Origin: a bacterium
GTDB taxonomy: Bacteria; Patescibacteriota; Patescibacteriia; Patescibacteriales; VMTK01
Assembly (NCBI GenBank): GCA_030693295.1
Contig: JAUYAT010000007.1
Coordinates: 1 to 32,261, forward strand
Direction: 5' to 3'
Length of the DNA: 32,261 nucleotides
Shown here: piece by piece, positions 7,644 to 16,287 of the stretch
Numbering within the stretch: position 1 is the first letter of the stretch
How the letters are laid out: each line of letters starts with the position of its first letter
Translations under genes and position numbers: made by a program
Notes under the pieces: generated by a model
Told to the model about the DNA's origin: nothing
What the model saw: the letters and a program-made list of their open reading frames with translations, nothing else
Database searches by the model: none

Positions 7644-7660
7644 CTCCGGTTATGCCGGAG
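7644..7660 (+). promoter_or_regulatory. tuf leader hairpin and SD
   Basis: CTCCGG-TTATG-CCGGAG is a perfect 6-bp GC stem. AAGAGG at 7666-7671 follows, 8 bases before the tuf ATG; it is one of the few SD-like sites in the ribosomal block. Confidence 0.5.
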
Positions 7661-7679
7661 GCCGTAAGAGGACAATATT

Positions 7680-8867
7680 ATGGTAGAAAAATTTGAAAGA
7701 ATAAAACCCCATATCAACGTCGGCACTATTGGCCACGTTGATCATGGCAAAACAACTTTAACCGCCGCAATACTTAAAGTATTGCACGAAAAAGGATTTA
7801 GAGCGTCTCAAAAATCAGTTGATCAGATTGACGCCGCGCCCGAAGAAAAAGAGCGCGGTATCACAATCGCCACTTGCCACGTTGAGTACGAATCTGAAAA
7901 AAGGCATTACGCCCACGTTGACTGTCCCGGCCACGCCGATTATGTGAAGAACATGATTACCGGCGCCGCGCAGATGGACGGAGCGATATTGGTGGTGGCG
8001 GCCACCGACGGCCCTATGCCGCAAACAAGGGAGCACATTTTGCTTGCCCGCCAGGTCGGCGTGCCTTATATCGTGGTGTATTTGAACAAGTGCGATATGG
8101 TTGAAGACAAGGATTTGATTGATTTGGTTGAAGAAGAAATCAGGGATTTGTTGAAAAAATACGAATTTCCAGGCGATGAAACGCCGATTATTCGAGGCAG
8201 CGCCCTGAAAGCTTTGGAAAATCCAAGCGGCGAATACGGCAAAACAATTGAGGAATTGGTCAAGGCGCTGGATGAGTATATTCCCGAGCCGAAGCGAGAC
8301 ACGGACAAGCCGTTTCTTATGCCGATTGAAGACATTTTTTCAATTGAAGGCCGCGGCACCGTTGTCACCGGCAGAATTGAAAGAGGCATCGTTAAGATTA
8401 ACGAGGAAATTGAAATTATCGGCATCAGCGACACAAAAAAGACAGTGGTTACCGGCATTGAAATGTTTAATAAATCGTTAGACGAGGGCAGGGCGGGCGA
8501 TAACGCGGGTCTTTTGCTTCGCGGCACAAAAAAGGACGAAGTGGAAAGGGGCCAGGTTTTGGCCAAGCCGGGAACGCTTACTCCCCATACTGAATTTGAA
8601 GGCGAAGTTTATATCTTAACCAAAGAAGAAGGCGGAAGGCATAAGCCGTTTTTCAAGGGATATAAGCCGCAATTTTATATCCGCACAACCGATGTAACCG
8701 GAGAAGTGGAATTGCCGGAAGGAACCGAAATGGTTATGCCCGGCGATACCGTTAATTTGAAAATCAAGCTGATCGCTCCGATCGCGCTGGAAGAAAAGCA
8801 AAGATTCGCTATCCGCGAAGGCGGCAGGACTGTCGGCGCGGGCGTTGTTACTAAGATTATAAAGTAG
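7680..8867 (+). CDS. tuf: Translation elongation factor Tu
   Basis: 395 residues. GHVDHGKT (18-25), [13 protein letters not shown] (switch I), [12 protein letters not shown] (81-92, catalytic His85) and NKCD (136-139) identify the GTPase domain. Domains II and III are complete and end [17 protein letters not shown]-Tu delivers aminoacyl-tRNA to the ribosome. The gene is separated from the str genes by the 132-aa ORF and has its own hairpin leader and SD-like site. It is followed by a strong hairpin (8877-8905) before rpsJ. A single tuf copy is seen in this window. Confidence 0.98.
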   Translation: MVEKFERIKPHINVGTIGHVDHGKTTLTAAILKVLHEKGFRASQKSVDQIDAAPEEKERGITIATCHVEYESEKRHYAHVDCPGHADYVKNMITGAAQMDGAILVVAATDGPMPQTREHILLARQVGVPYIVVYLNKCDMVEDKDLIDLVEEEIRDLLKKYEFPGDETPIIRGSALKALENPSGEYGKTIEELVKALDEYIPEPKRDTDKPFLMPIEDIFSIEGRGTVVTGRIERGIVKINEEIEIIGISDTKKTVVTGIEMFNKSLDEGRAGDNAGLLLRGTKKDEVERGQVLAKPGTLTPHTEFEGEVYILTKEEGGRHKPFFKGYKPQFYIRTTDVTGEVELPEGTEMVMPGDTVNLKIKLIAPIALEEKQRFAIREGGRTVGAGVVTKIIK

Positions 8868-8876
8868 ATATTTTGT

Positions 8877-8905
8877 CCAGCTCCGGTTTTTCAAACCGGG
8901 GCTGG
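8877..8905 (+). terminator. Strong hairpin after tuf
   Basis: CCAGC-T-CCGGTTT and AAACCGG-G-GCTGG pair over 13 positions (one T-G) with a TTC loop. The following sequence is only moderately T-rich, so it may be a partial terminator or an RNA-processing or stability hairpin. Confidence 0.55.
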
Positions 8906-8943
8906 GTTGTAATGTTTATTTAAATTTATTGAAATTAAATTAC

Positions 8944-9309
8944 ATGGCGGAAAAAAAAGATAAAGTTGAAAAAAATATAAAAGATAAAGGCGCAGGCGAA
9001 GAATCCAAGCAGAGAATTCGCATTAAAATCAAGGCCTTTGACCATAAGATAATTGACCAGTCAACCAAGACGATTATTGAAACGGCGCAAAGGAGCGGGG
9101 CCCAAGTTTTCGGCCCGATTCCTTTGCCGATAGAAAAAAGCAAGTATACCGTAAATAAATCAACCTTTGTCCATAAAGACTCAAGGGATCAATATGAAAT
9201 GCGGATTCATAAAAGATTGGTTGATATTGTTGAGCCCACCGCGAAGACCGTTGAAGCGTTAACTAATTTAAGCCTGCCGGCGGGCGTAGATGTGGAGATA
9301 AAGATGTAG
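8944..9309 (+). CDS. rpsJ: 30S ribosomal protein S10
   Basis: The S10 core begins at [17 protein letters not shown] and continues [17 protein letters not shown] and [15 protein letters not shown], ending in the typical [12 protein letters not shown] use ATG 8944 ([10 protein letters not shown]); an upstream in-frame TTG at 8929 is less likely. About 22 lysine/glutamate-rich residues precede the usual N-terminus. The protein binds the 30S head and, as NusE, takes part in antitermination in other bacteria. It opens the S10 gene order, but a long structured 193-base gap separates it from rplC. Confidence 0.96.
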   Translation: MAEKKDKVEKNIKDKGAGEESKQRIRIKIKAFDHKIIDQSTKTIIETAQRSGAQVFGPIPLPIEKSKYTVNKSTFVHKDSRDQYEMRIHKRLVDIVEPTAKTVEALTNLSLPAGVDVEIKM

Positions 9310-9343
9310 TTCGTTTAATTTTATTAAAATATATTAATAATTG

Positions 9344-9375
9344 TTTCAGCAACTCCTTGCAGGAAAGTGCTGAAA
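9344..9375 (+). promoter_or_regulatory. Hairpin in the rpsJ-rplC intergenic region
   Basis: TTTCAGCA and TGCTGAAA are perfect 8-bp arms enclosing a second small stem (TCCT-TGC-AGGA). It is not followed by a T-run, so it is more like a structured leader or processing site than a terminator. Confidence 0.55.
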
Positions 9376-9455
9376 TAAGAATTAATACAATTAGCGAGGT
9401 TAAAAATTCAACATTAAAACAGCAAAAATATATATTTAATATAGATTTTTTTTAT

Positions 9456-9485
9456 GCTGGTTTTTGTTGAAAGGACCGGCTTTTT
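9456..9485 (+). promoter_or_regulatory. Terminator-like hairpin just upstream of rplC
   Basis: GCTGGT and ACCGGC pair (one G-U) around 13 bases and are followed by TTTTTG. The rplC start is 18 bases further on. The position fits an attenuator controlling rplC and the downstream genes. Confidence 0.5.
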
Positions 9486-9502
9486 GTTTGATAGTGTATA
9501 CT

Positions 9503-10168
9503 ATGAAATTTATCATAGGGAAAAAATTGGATATGACGCAGGTTTGGAGGGGTGATAAAGTTGTCGGCGTGACCAAAGTTCAGGCCGGTCCGTGTGTTGT
9601 CGTGCAGGTAAAAACGAAAGACAAGGACAGATACGAAGCTGTCCAAATCGGTTTTGGCGAGAGAAAAGAAAAGAACATAAAGAAACCGCAAAAGAATCAC
9701 ATGAAAAAATTGGGCAACTTTAAATCTTTAAGAGAATTTCGAGTCGCGTTAAACGCGCCGAATGACGCCAAAGAACGGCAATTAAAAAAAGGCGATGTGA
9801 TTAATGTAAGTACTTTTGAAGCGGGTGATAATATTCAAGTTACCGGCATTTCCAAGGGCAAAGGATTTCAAGGTGTGGTGAAACGGCACGGCTTTCACGG
9901 ACAGGACAAGACTCACGGCAATAAAGATCAGCTTAGAATGCCCGGTTCAATCGGCGCTACCGGTCCGGCCCATGTTTTTAAGGGCGTAAGAATGCCCGGA
10001 AGAATGGGCAACGAACAGGTAACAACTAAAAATTTGGAAGTTATTGAAGTTGATAAGGAAAATAACATATTGTTAATCAAGGGGGCTGTGCCCGGGGCGA
10101 GAAACGGGTTAGTGTTGATTCAAGGAGAAGGGGAATTAAAGCTCGGTAGAAATAAATTATCACTATGA
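9503..10168 (+). CDS. rplC: 50S ribosomal protein L3
   Basis: 221 residues starting MKFIIGKKLDMTQVW, as expected for uL3. The conserved GKGFQGVVKRHGFHGQDKTHG and MPGRMGNEQVTTKNLEV segments are present. The long loop reaches the peptidyl-transferase centre. The start is ATG 9503; in-frame upstream codons including a TTG at 9464 would translate through the leader hairpin. It overlaps rplD by 4 bases (ATGA), which implies coupled translation. It has no SD: TATACT directly abuts the ATG. Confidence 0.97.
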   Translation: MKFIIGKKLDMTQVWRGDKVVGVTKVQAGPCVVVQVKTKDKDRYEAVQIGFGERKEKNIKKPQKNHMKKLGNFKSLREFRVALNAPNDAKERQLKKGDVINVSTFEAGDNIQVTGISKGKGFQGVVKRHGFHGQDKTHGNKDQLRMPGSIGATGPAHVFKGVRMPGRMGNEQVTTKNLEVIEVDKENNILLIKGAVPGARNGLVLIQGEGELKLGRNKLSL

Positions 10169-10863
10169 AATTAAATATATACAACCAAAAAGCTGAACAA
10201 GCGGGAGAAATTGAACTATCCGATAAGGTTTTTGGCGTGAAAGCGAAAGAAGCGTTGATACATCAGGCAATGGTCGCGCAAATGGCTAACGAAAGGCAAG
10301 TGCTGGCGCACACCAAAGACAGAAGCGAAGTTAGAGGCGGCGGCAAAAAGCCATGGAAGCAGAAGGGCACGGGCAGAGCCAGAGCCGGCTCGTCAAGGTC
10401 GCCGATCTGGATCGGCGGGGGCGTGACTTTCGGCCCGACAAAAGAAAGAAATTTTGAGAAAAAGATTAATAAGAAAATGAAGCAAAAAGCGATGCTCGCG
10501 GCATTGTCCGATCGGCTTGCTAATAAAAGCTTGGTGATTTTAGATAAATTGGAAATGGAGGAATTTAAAACCAAGGCATTTAATGAGATGTTGAGGAAGT
10601 TAGAAGAAAAAGTTTATGAGGCGGGAAAAGGATTAAAGGGAGGAGAGGATAAGAAGGGCGAGAAGACGAAGAAAGAAAAAATTAAGAGAAGCATATTAGT
10701 TATAAACGACAAAAAAGATGAAAAGGTTAAATACTCAGCGAGAAATTTAGCCGGTATGAAAATAATTAATTTGGAAAATATTAATATATTGGATTTGTTG
10801 AAATATAAGAATGTGATATTAACGGTTGAGGGGGTTAAAATACTGGAAGAAAGATACAAATAG
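10165..10863 (+). CDS. rplD: 50S ribosomal protein L4
   Basis: 232 residues. QAMVAQMANERQVLAHTKDR, VRGGGKKPWKQKGTGRARAG and the IWIGGGVTFGP loop are diagnostic of uL4, including the extension lining the exit tunnel. About 25 lysine-rich residues (KGGEDKKGEKTKKEKIKRS) are inserted before the final ILVIND strand, a region variable in CPR. In E. coli L4 represses the S10 operon through its leader RNA; the hairpins upstream of rplC are candidate targets here. It overlaps rplC by 4 bases and is followed by a 106-base repeat-like spacer. Confidence 0.96.
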   Translation: MKLNIYNQKAEQAGEIELSDKVFGVKAKEALIHQAMVAQMANERQVLAHTKDRSEVRGGGKKPWKQKGTGRARAGSSRSPIWIGGGVTFGPTKERNFEKKINKKMKQKAMLAALSDRLANKSLVILDKLEMEEFKTKAFNEMLRKLEEKVYEAGKGLKGGEDKKGEKTKKEKIKRSILVINDKKDEKVKYSARNLAGMKIINLENINILDLLKYKNVILTVEGVKILEERYK

Positions 10864-10961
10864 AATTTTGAATTTCCAATTTTTAATTTTGAATGAATGT
10901 TTAATTTTGAATGTTTAAAAATTAAATCATTAAAAATTATTTCAAAATTCAAAATTCAAAA
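10863..10961. repeat. AT-rich 7-nt-period fold-back spacer, copy A (rplD-rplW)
   Basis: It reads in register as GAATTTT, GAATTTC, CAATTTT, TAATTTT, GAATGAA, TGTTTAA, TTTTGAA, TGTTTAA. The far side has TTCAAAA three times (10941-10961). The two sides are complementary, so the spacer can fold back. A related copy follows rplW. Confidence 0.8.
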
Positions 10962-10969
10962 TTATATAT

Positions 10970-11410
10970 ATGGGTTTATTAAGTAAAATAATAACCAAAA
11001 GCAAGAAAGAAGAAAAGAGGCAGATTAAGCAATCCGTTCAGGTTAGCGATGCCAAAAAAACAGGGACGAAAGAGTTGTACGAGGGCGATAAGGTAAAAAA
11101 GCAAGAAAAAAAAGAAAAAAAATACGGCAATGCTTATAAAGTTTTAGTTAAGCCGCTGGTAACCGAAAAGGGAAGCGTGATGAACGCGGAAAACAAGTAT
11201 ATTTTTGAAGTTGCCAAGAAAGCCAATAAAATTGAGATAGCCAAAGCGGTTATTGAAGTTTACGGCATTAAGCCGGTTAGCGTTAATATAATTAAAATGC
11301 AGGGCAAGAAAACGCGTTACGGCAAAATAGCCGGCAAAAGGAAGGATTGGAAGAAGGCGGTTGTAACCCTGCCGGAAGGAGAGAGTATTAAGGTTTACGA
11401 AGGCGTATAA
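10970..11410 (+). CDS. rplW: 50S ribosomal protein L23
   Basis: The uL23 core begins near residue 52 (YKVLVKPLVTEKGS) and continues NKYIFEVAKKANKIEIAKAV, YGIKPVSVNII and GKRKDWKKAVVTL. About 50 residues precede it, almost all lysine, glutamate and serine (KSKKEEKRQIKQ; KKQEKKEKKYG). Such an N-terminal tail is absent from E. coli L23. L23 sits at the tunnel exit and docks SRP and trigger factor, so the tail would lie near the nascent chain. Its ATG follows TTATATAT without an SD. It is flanked on both sides by copies of the same AT-rich spacer. Confidence 0.94.
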   Translation: MGLLSKIITKSKKEEKRQIKQSVQVSDAKKTGTKELYEGDKVKKQEKKEKKYGNAYKVLVKPLVTEKGSVMNAENKYIFEVAKKANKIEIAKAVIEVYGIKPVSVNIIKMQGKKTRYGKIAGKRKDWKKAVVTLPEGESIKVYEGV

Positions 11411-11413
11411 ATA

Positions 11414-11508
11414 GAATTTTGAATTTTGAATTTTGATTGAATGTTTAATTTTGAATGTTTAAAAGTTCATTCATTGAAAATTGTTTGAAAATTAGAAATT
11501 AGAAATTG
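11414..11508. repeat. AT-rich 7-nt-period fold-back spacer, copy B (rplW-rplB)
   Basis: GAATTTT three times, then GATTGAA, TGTTTAA, TTTTGAA, TGTTTAA, in the same order as copy A. The far side ends in GAAATTA-type units. Copies A and B bracket rplW. Confidence 0.8.
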
Positions 11509-11522
11509 AAAATTATTAATAT

Positions 11523-12365
11523 ATGGGGATTAAAAAAGTAAAACCGACAACACCGGGAAGACGTCAAGCCACCTTTGATGATTTTTTGGATATCACCAAA
11601 AAAGAGCCGGAAAAAAGTTTAATTGTTATCAAGAAAAGACAAGGCGGCAGAAACGCGCAAGGCAAAATCACCATTAGGCACAGAGGAGGCGGAGCCAAGA
11701 GATATATCCGCAAAATTGATTTTACGAGGGATAAATTTGATATTCCCGCCCGTGTTGCCGCGATTGAATATGACCCAAACCGCGGAGCAAGAATCGCTTT
11801 ACTGAATTACGAGGACGGAGAGAAAAGGTACATTATCGCCCCCGTTGATTTAAAAGTAGGTGAAACAGTTATCAGTTCAAAAAAGCAAGTTGAAATCAAA
11901 AGAGGCAACGCTATGCCCATTGAATATATTCCCGCCGGCGTAGCGGTGTATAATATTGAGCTTGAGCCGGGCAGGGGCGGCAAAATCGTCCGCGGAGCAG
12001 GCAATTTGGCGCAAGTTATGGGAGTTGAGGGAAAGTACGCGCAGATAAAACTGCCTTCAGGCGAAATAAGATTAGTTAAGAAAGAATGCTTATGCGCGGT
12101 GGGCCAAGTTAGCAATCCTGACAAGCGCCATATTATATTAGGCAAGGCCGGCAGAATGAGATATCTGGGAGTAAGACCGACTGTCAGAGGAACAGCTATG
12201 AATCCGATTGACCATCCGCACGGCGGAGGTGAAGGCAATCAGCCGATCGGCCTGAAGGGCCCGAAAACCAAGTGGGGCAAGCCGGCGTTAGGCGTTAAGA
12301 CTAGAAAAAAAAGCAAACTTTCAAGTAAATTAATTATTCAAAGAAGAGGGAAAAAGAGAAGATAA
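11523..12365 (+). CDS. rplB: 50S ribosomal protein L2
   Basis: 280 residues, full length for uL2. It contains [35 protein letters not shown] and, near the peptidyl-transferase centre, the conserved [17 protein letters not shown] with its essential histidine. It ends in the basic [19 protein letters not shown] tail. ATG follows TTAATAT with no SD. The 27-base gap to rpsS implies one operon. Confidence 0.98.
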   Translation: MGIKKVKPTTPGRRQATFDDFLDITKKEPEKSLIVIKKRQGGRNAQGKITIRHRGGGAKRYIRKIDFTRDKFDIPARVAAIEYDPNRGARIALLNYEDGEKRYIIAPVDLKVGETVISSKKQVEIKRGNAMPIEYIPAGVAVYNIELEPGRGGKIVRGAGNLAQVMGVEGKYAQIKLPSGEIRLVKKECLCAVGQVSNPDKRHIILGKAGRMRYLGVRPTVRGTAMNPIDHPHGGGEGNQPIGLKGPKTKWGKPALGVKTRKKSKLSSKLIIQRRGKKRR

Positions 12366-12392
12366 GTTTTTAAATCATAAATTTAAAATATT

Positions 12393-12674
12393 ATGCCAAG
12401 AAGTCTAAAAAAAGGGCCATACGTAAATCCAAGAATATTAAAGAAGATCCATGACTTAAAACCCGGCGACAAGACCGTGATTAAGGTTTGGGACAGGGCT
12501 TGCGCGATTACTCCTGAGATGGTAGGATTTACTATTGGCGTGCATAACGGCAAAACGCATGTTCCGGTTTATATAGTTGAAAATATGGTTGGACATAAGC
12601 TGGGAGAATTCGCTCCGACGAGGAAGTTCATCAGCCACGGCGGAAAGATGGCGAAAGAACAAGCGAAATCATAA
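12393..12674 (+). CDS. rpsS: 30S ribosomal protein S19
   Basis: 93 residues starting [19 protein letters not shown], the standard uS19 opening. It continues with [23 protein letters not shown] and [11 protein letters not shown]. The protein sits in the 30S head with S13. It is placed between rplB and rplV as in nearly all bacteria, 20 bases before rplV, without an SD. Confidence 0.98.
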   Translation: MPRSLKKGPYVNPRILKKIHDLKPGDKTVIKVWDRACAITPEMVGFTIGVHNGKTHVPVYIVENMVGHKLGEFAPTRKFISHGGKMAKEQAKS

Positions 12675-12694
12675 AAAATAATTTCAAAAATATA

Positions 12695-13288
12695 ATGGAA
12701 ATTAAAGCCAAGGCAAAACATATCAAGATGTCGCCCAGGAAAGTCCGCCTGGTGGTTGACGTTGCGCGCGGCAAAGAAGTGCAAGCGGCTTTGGAACAGT
12801 TAAAATTTATCAATAAGCTCGCGGTTAAGCCGGTTGTTAAGCTGATTAATTCAGCCGTAGCCAACGCAAAGCATAATTTTGAAATTGAGCCGGATAATTT
12901 ATATGTTAAAGAAATTAAGGTAGATGAGGGACCAACCTTGCGCCGCTGGATGCCGAGAGCTTTCGGGCGCGCCACCCCATTGCGCAAAAGAACCAGCCAT
13001 ATTAATTTAGTTTTATCCGAGATTAAAGAAAGCGGAGTTAAACAAGCCAAAAAACAGAAAATTGAAGCTCCAATTAAATTAGAGAGCAAGCCGAAAGAAG
13101 AAGGGGAGGTTAAGATTGTTGATAAAACAAAGGAGATTAAAGAGAAAATGGAGGAGAAAGAAGCCGCTTCAGAAAAGGATAAAAGCATAGTTGATCTTAG
13201 AGGCGAAGGCAGGGGGAAGCATACTAAAATAGAAGGCAAGAGCCATAAGGGGTTTGTAGGGAAAATTTTCCGCAGAAAGAGCGGGTAA
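12695..13288 (+). CDS. rplV: 50S ribosomal protein L22 with long charged C-terminal tail
   Basis: Residues 1-110 are a normal uL22: AKAKHIKMSPRKVRLVVDVA, the KPVVKLINSAVANAKHNF helix, and the tunnel hairpin RRWMPRAFGRATPLRKRTSH. The protein then continues for about 85 residues of lysine- and glutamate-rich sequence, ending GKSHKGFVGKIFRRKSG. Ordinary L22 is about 110 residues. The tail lies at the protein's C-terminus, on the ribosome surface side, and its function is unknown. The frame stays open to a TAA, so it is not a fusion with rpsC, which starts 28 bases later. Confidence 0.95.
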   Translation: MEIKAKAKHIKMSPRKVRLVVDVARGKEVQAALEQLKFINKLAVKPVVKLINSAVANAKHNFEIEPDNLYVKEIKVDEGPTLRRWMPRAFGRATPLRKRTSHINLVLSEIKESGVKQAKKQKIEAPIKLESKPKEEGEVKIVDKTKEIKEKMEEKEAASEKDKSIVDLRGEGRGKHTKIEGKSHKGFVGKIFRRKSG

Positions 13289-13316
13289 ATAATAAATAAT
13301 TAGAATTTAATTTTAT

Positions 13317-14006
13317 ATGGGACAAAAAGTCAATCCAAAAATATTCCGCTTGGGAATAATCAGAACATGGGATTCAAAATGGTTTAGCGACAGCAAAAAA
13401 GATTACATAACTAATTTTATGCAGGATGTTAAGATTAGGAAGTTTTTAATGAATGAATTGCGCGAATCAGGCGTTGACAGGGTGGAAATTGAAAGAAGCT
13501 CCAATAAAATCAGCATTAATATTTTTGCCGCCAAGCCGGGGTTAATTATCGGGCGCGGCGGCTTGGGCGTTGATGATTTAAAAAAGAAAGTTCATAATAA
13601 ATTTTTAAAGAAGCACAGGTTAAGCGAGATAAATTTAAATATAACGGAAGCGGACAGGCCGAATTTAAGCGCGCAAATATTAGCTCAGTCAATGATTTTA
13701 GATTTAGAAAAAAGAATTCCTTTCAGAAGAGTGATGAAGCAGGCGATGAGCCGAGCGGAAAGAGCGGGGGCTTTGGGCGTTAAAGTTATTGTGAAAGGCA
13801 GATTAAACGGGGCGGAAATCGCCCGCAGCGAGATGCTGACTACCGGTAAAGTGCCTTTGCATACTCTGCGCGCCGATATTGATTATGCCAGAGGCGCCGC
13901 CAAGACTATTTACGGCGCTATCGGAGTCAAAGTTTGGATTTATAAGGGAGAGGTGTTTGAGAAAAAAGAGAAGAGGGGTGAGGTCGTGGGGGAGAGAATA
14001 AAGTAA
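13317..14006 (+). CDS. rpsC: 30S ribosomal protein S3
   Basis: 229 residues starting [22 protein letters not shown]. The KH domain shows [20 protein letters not shown] with the GxxG loop. The C-terminal domain has [18 protein letters not shown] and [21 protein letters not shown], including residues of the mRNA entry/helicase site. It ends with a short basic tail. The 74-base gap to rplP is AT-rich with no SD. Confidence 0.98.
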   Translation: MGQKVNPKIFRLGIIRTWDSKWFSDSKKDYITNFMQDVKIRKFLMNELRESGVDRVEIERSSNKISINIFAAKPGLIIGRGGLGVDDLKKKVHNKFLKKHRLSEINLNITEADRPNLSAQILAQSMILDLEKRIPFRRVMKQAMSRAERAGALGVKVIVKGRLNGAEIARSEMLTTGKVPLHTLRADIDYARGAAKTIYGAIGVKVWIYKGEVFEKKEKRGEVVGERIK

Positions 14007-14080
14007 GTGTAAAAAAGATAGAACACAAAATTTAATTCGTTTGTTTCGTTATTATTCGTTAAATTAGTGTTTATATATAT

Positions 14081-14485
14081 ATGTTAGCGCCAAAGAAAAC
14101 AAAATACAGAAAATCGCACAAAGGAAGACGGGGCGGAAAAGCAACCCGCAAGATTAAACTTGGGTTCGGCAGTTACGGCTTAAAAAGTTTGGAAGCCCAC
14201 TGGATTACTTCAAGGCAGATTGAAGCCACTCGCCGCGTTTTAACAAAATACACGAAAAAGGGCGGTAAGATTTGGATTAGAATTTTTCCCGATAAGCCGG
14301 TTACGCAGAAAGGCGGCGAAATTCCCATGGGCAAAGGCAAAGGTTCTGTTGACCATTACGTAGCCGTGGTTAAGCCGGGCATGGTAATGTTTGAAATGGA
14401 TGGCATAAGCCATGAGGCGGCGCAGGAGGCATTGACATCGGCGGCATATAAATTGCCGGTTAAGTGCAAATTTGTAAGTAAATAA
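14081..14485 (+). CDS. rplP: 50S ribosomal protein L16
   Basis: 134 residues starting [17 protein letters not shown], with [40 protein letters not shown] and [14 protein letters not shown], all typical of uL16 near the A-site tRNA elbow. The arginine-rich loop is intact. It is followed after 14 bases by rpmC. ATG follows a run of TATATATATA. Confidence 0.97.
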   Translation: MLAPKKTKYRKSHKGRRGGKATRKIKLGFGSYGLKSLEAHWITSRQIEATRRVLTKYTKKGGKIWIRIFPDKPVTQKGGEIPMGKGKGSVDHYVAVVKPGMVMFEMDGISHEAAQEALTSAAYKLPVKCKFVSK

Positions 14486-14499
14486 TTCAAATTATATTT

Positions 14500-14688
14500 A
14501 TGGAGTTTAAAGAATTAAAAAAGAAAAGCGAAAGCGAATTGCATAGAATTTTAGCCGAATCTCGGGATAAATTAAGAGATCTCCGTTTTAAGGATGCCAA
14601 TAAGCAGTTGAAGAATGTAAGAGAAATTAGGAAAGTAAGGGAAATGATTGCGAGGATATTGACTTTATTAAATAGCAAGAAAGAATAA
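14500..14688 (+). CDS. rpmC: 50S ribosomal protein L29
   Basis: 62 residues forming two helices: FKELKKKSESELHRILAE, then KLRDLRFKDANKQLKNVREI and RKVREMIARILTLL. This is the uL29 pattern near the tunnel exit. The next start (rpsQ) is one base after the TAA, so the two are translationally coupled. Confidence 0.94.
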   Translation: MEFKELKKKSESELHRILAESRDKLRDLRFKDANKQLKNVREIRKVREMIARILTLLNSKKE

Positions 14689-14689
14689 T

Positions 14690-14959
14690 ATGGAAAATCA
14701 ATTAAAAAATACAAAAGAAACGAAGAAAGCAATAACGAGAAAATTCAAGGGCGTTGTTACCAGCGATAAAATGAATAAAACCATTGTGGTTAGGGTTGAT
14801 CAGGTTAAAATTCATCCAAAATACAAAAAAAGATACGCGGTTAGCAAGAAATATAAAGTTCATGACGAGAAAAACCAGTTTAAAGAAGATGATAAAGTGG
14901 AATTCACGGAATGCAGGCCGCTGAGCAAGGATAAGAAGTGGCGAGTGGTGTATAAATAA
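14690..14959 (+). CDS. rpsQ: 30S ribosomal protein S17
   Basis: 89 residues. After about 14 basic N-terminal residues, [38 protein letters not shown] and [18 protein letters not shown] match uS17, an early 16S rRNA binder of the OB fold. It is in the usual rpmC-rpsQ-rplN order; rplN starts 7 bases later. Confidence 0.96.
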   Translation: MENQLKNTKETKKAITRKFKGVVTSDKMNKTIVVRVDQVKIHPKYKKRYAVSKKYKVHDEKNQFKEDDKVEFTECRPLSKDKKWRVVYK

Positions 14960-14966
14960 CATAAAT

Positions 14967-15338
14967 ATGATACAAATACAAACAATGTTAAAAGTCGCTG
15001 ATAATTCAGGAGCAAAGAAGGTCCAGTGCATTGGCGTTTTAGGCGGTTACAGGAAGCGTTTTGCCAGGGTGGGCGATATTATCACGATTACCGTTAAAGA
15101 AGCGGTTCCGCACGCCGTAGTTAAAAAGAGCGATGTTTTGCCGGCTGTTATTGTAAGGACAAAAAAAGCGATCCGCCGCAAGGACGGAAGCTATATTAGA
15201 TTTGATGAAAACGCCTGTGTGATTATTGATAAAAAAACAAAAGAGCCGAGGGGAACAAGAATTTTCGGCCCGATTCCGCGCGAAGTAAGGCGGGCCGGAT
15301 TTTTTAAGATTGCGAGTTTAGCGCCGGAAGTGCTTTAA
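14967..15338 (+). CDS. rplN: 50S ribosomal protein L14
   Basis: 123 residues starting [20 protein letters not shown], with [32 protein letters not shown] and [14 protein letters not shown]: standard uL14, which binds the subunit interface and the silencing factor RsfS. It is complete with no extensions. rplX follows after 7 bases. Confidence 0.98.
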   Translation: MIQIQTMLKVADNSGAKKVQCIGVLGGYRKRFARVGDIITITVKEAVPHAVVKKSDVLPAVIVRTKKAIRRKDGSYIRFDENACVIIDKKTKEPRGTRIFGPIPREVRRAGFFKIASLAPEVL

Positions 15339-15345
15339 AAATTAT

Positions 15346-15696
15346 ATGAAAATAAAAAAAGGCGACAAAGTAAAAATTATAGCGGGTAAAGACAAGGGCA
15401 AGACCGGAAAAGTTTTGCAGATTTTTCCGTCGCGAAATAAAGCCAGTATTGAGGGTCTGAATTTGCTGATTAAACATATGCGGCCGAGAAAGCAGGGAGA
15501 AAAAGGCCAGAGAATTGAGTTTCCCGCGCCAATGGATTTATCGAATATGATGTTGGTCTGCCCTAAATGCAATAAGCCGGCGAGAATAGGATTTAAATAT
15601 TTAGAAGTAACAAAAGCAGCTTCCGCAATTTCCGAACAAAGCAAAAAGGAAAAGAAAAAAGTCAGGGTATGCGTGAAGTGTAAGGGGGTAATATAA
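15346..15696 (+). CDS. rplX: 50S ribosomal protein L24
   Basis: 116 residues starting MKIKKGDKVKIIAGKDKGK with the KOW motif and GLNLLIKHMRPR. The C-terminal half has VCPKC and VCVKC pairs, the zinc-ribbon form of uL24, with a lysine/serine-rich insert (ISEQSKKEKKK) between them. L24 starts 50S assembly at the 5' end of 23S rRNA. A 42-base AT heptamer spacer precedes rplE. Confidence 0.96.
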   Translation: MKIKKGDKVKIIAGKDKGKTGKVLQIFPSRNKASIEGLNLLIKHMRPRKQGEKGQRIEFPAPMDLSNMMLVCPKCNKPARIGFKYLEVTKAASAISEQSKKEKKKVRVCVKCKGVI

Positions 15697-15699
15697 ATA

Positions 15700-15720
15700 A
15701 ATTTTTAATTTTTAATTTTT
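15700..15720. repeat. Heptamer array AATTTTT x3
   Basis: Three exact AATTTTT units lie in the rplX-rplE gap, 18 bases before the rplE start. Confidence 0.7.
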
Positions 15721-15738
15721 AAAATTTTAATCATAATT

Positions 15739-16278
15739 ATGCGTTTACAGGAATTATATAAAAAAGAAATAGCGTCAAAAATGAAAGAAAAGTTTGGCTA
15801 TAAAAATAATCCGGCCATACCCAAGCTGAACAAGCTTGTGGTTAATGTCGGCGTTGGCAGATTTTCAAAAGATAAGGCGCATATTGACAATGTTGTAAGC
15901 AGTTTAAGCCGCATTACCGGGCAAAAGCCGGTTTTAAGCAAGGCGAAAAAATCAATTTCAGCTTTCAAGGTGAGGGAGGGCAATATAATCGGCGTTATGG
16001 TTACTTTGCGCGGCAAGCGCATGTATGATTTCGTGGAAAAATTAGTTAATATAACCCTGCCGCGCATCAGAGATTTCCGCGGCATAGATGAAAAGGTGGT
16101 TGATAATCAAGGCAATTTAACCATTGGACTGCGAGAGCATTTGGCTTTCCCGGAAATCGGGGCGGATGAAGTTGAGAAAATCCATGGATTGGAAGTTTGC
16201 ATTTCCAATACGGCCAAGACAAGGGAGGAAGGGCTGGGATTATTTAGATTATTAGGTTTTCCGTTTAAGAAAATATAA
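15739..16278 (+). CDS. rplE: 50S ribosomal protein L5
   Basis: 179 residues, full uL5 length: MRLQELYKKEIASKMKEKFGY, KLNKLVVNVGVG, TGQKPVLSKAKKSISAFKVR, the LPRIRDFRGI segment and a C-terminal LFRLLGFPFKK. It binds 5S rRNA and the P-site tRNA. rpsN starts 9 bases after the stop. Confidence 0.98.
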   Translation: MRLQELYKKEIASKMKEKFGYKNNPAIPKLNKLVVNVGVGRFSKDKAHIDNVVSSLSRITGQKPVLSKAKKSISAFKVREGNIIGVMVTLRGKRMYDFVEKLVNITLPRIRDFRGIDEKVVDNQGNLTIGLREHLAFPEIGADEVEKIHGLEVCISNTAKTREEGLGLFRLLGFPFKKI

Positions 16279-16287
16279 ATAACATTT

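Noticed and set aside
9464-9502. TTG start for a longer L3
   Set aside because: It would translate through the hairpin and U-tract; L3 proteins start at MKFIIGKK-like sequence, which matches ATG 9503.
14034-14070. Heptamer array before rplP (ATTCGTT-like units)
   Set aside because: The register is imperfect and only suggestive, so it is not listed with the clear 7-nt arrays.
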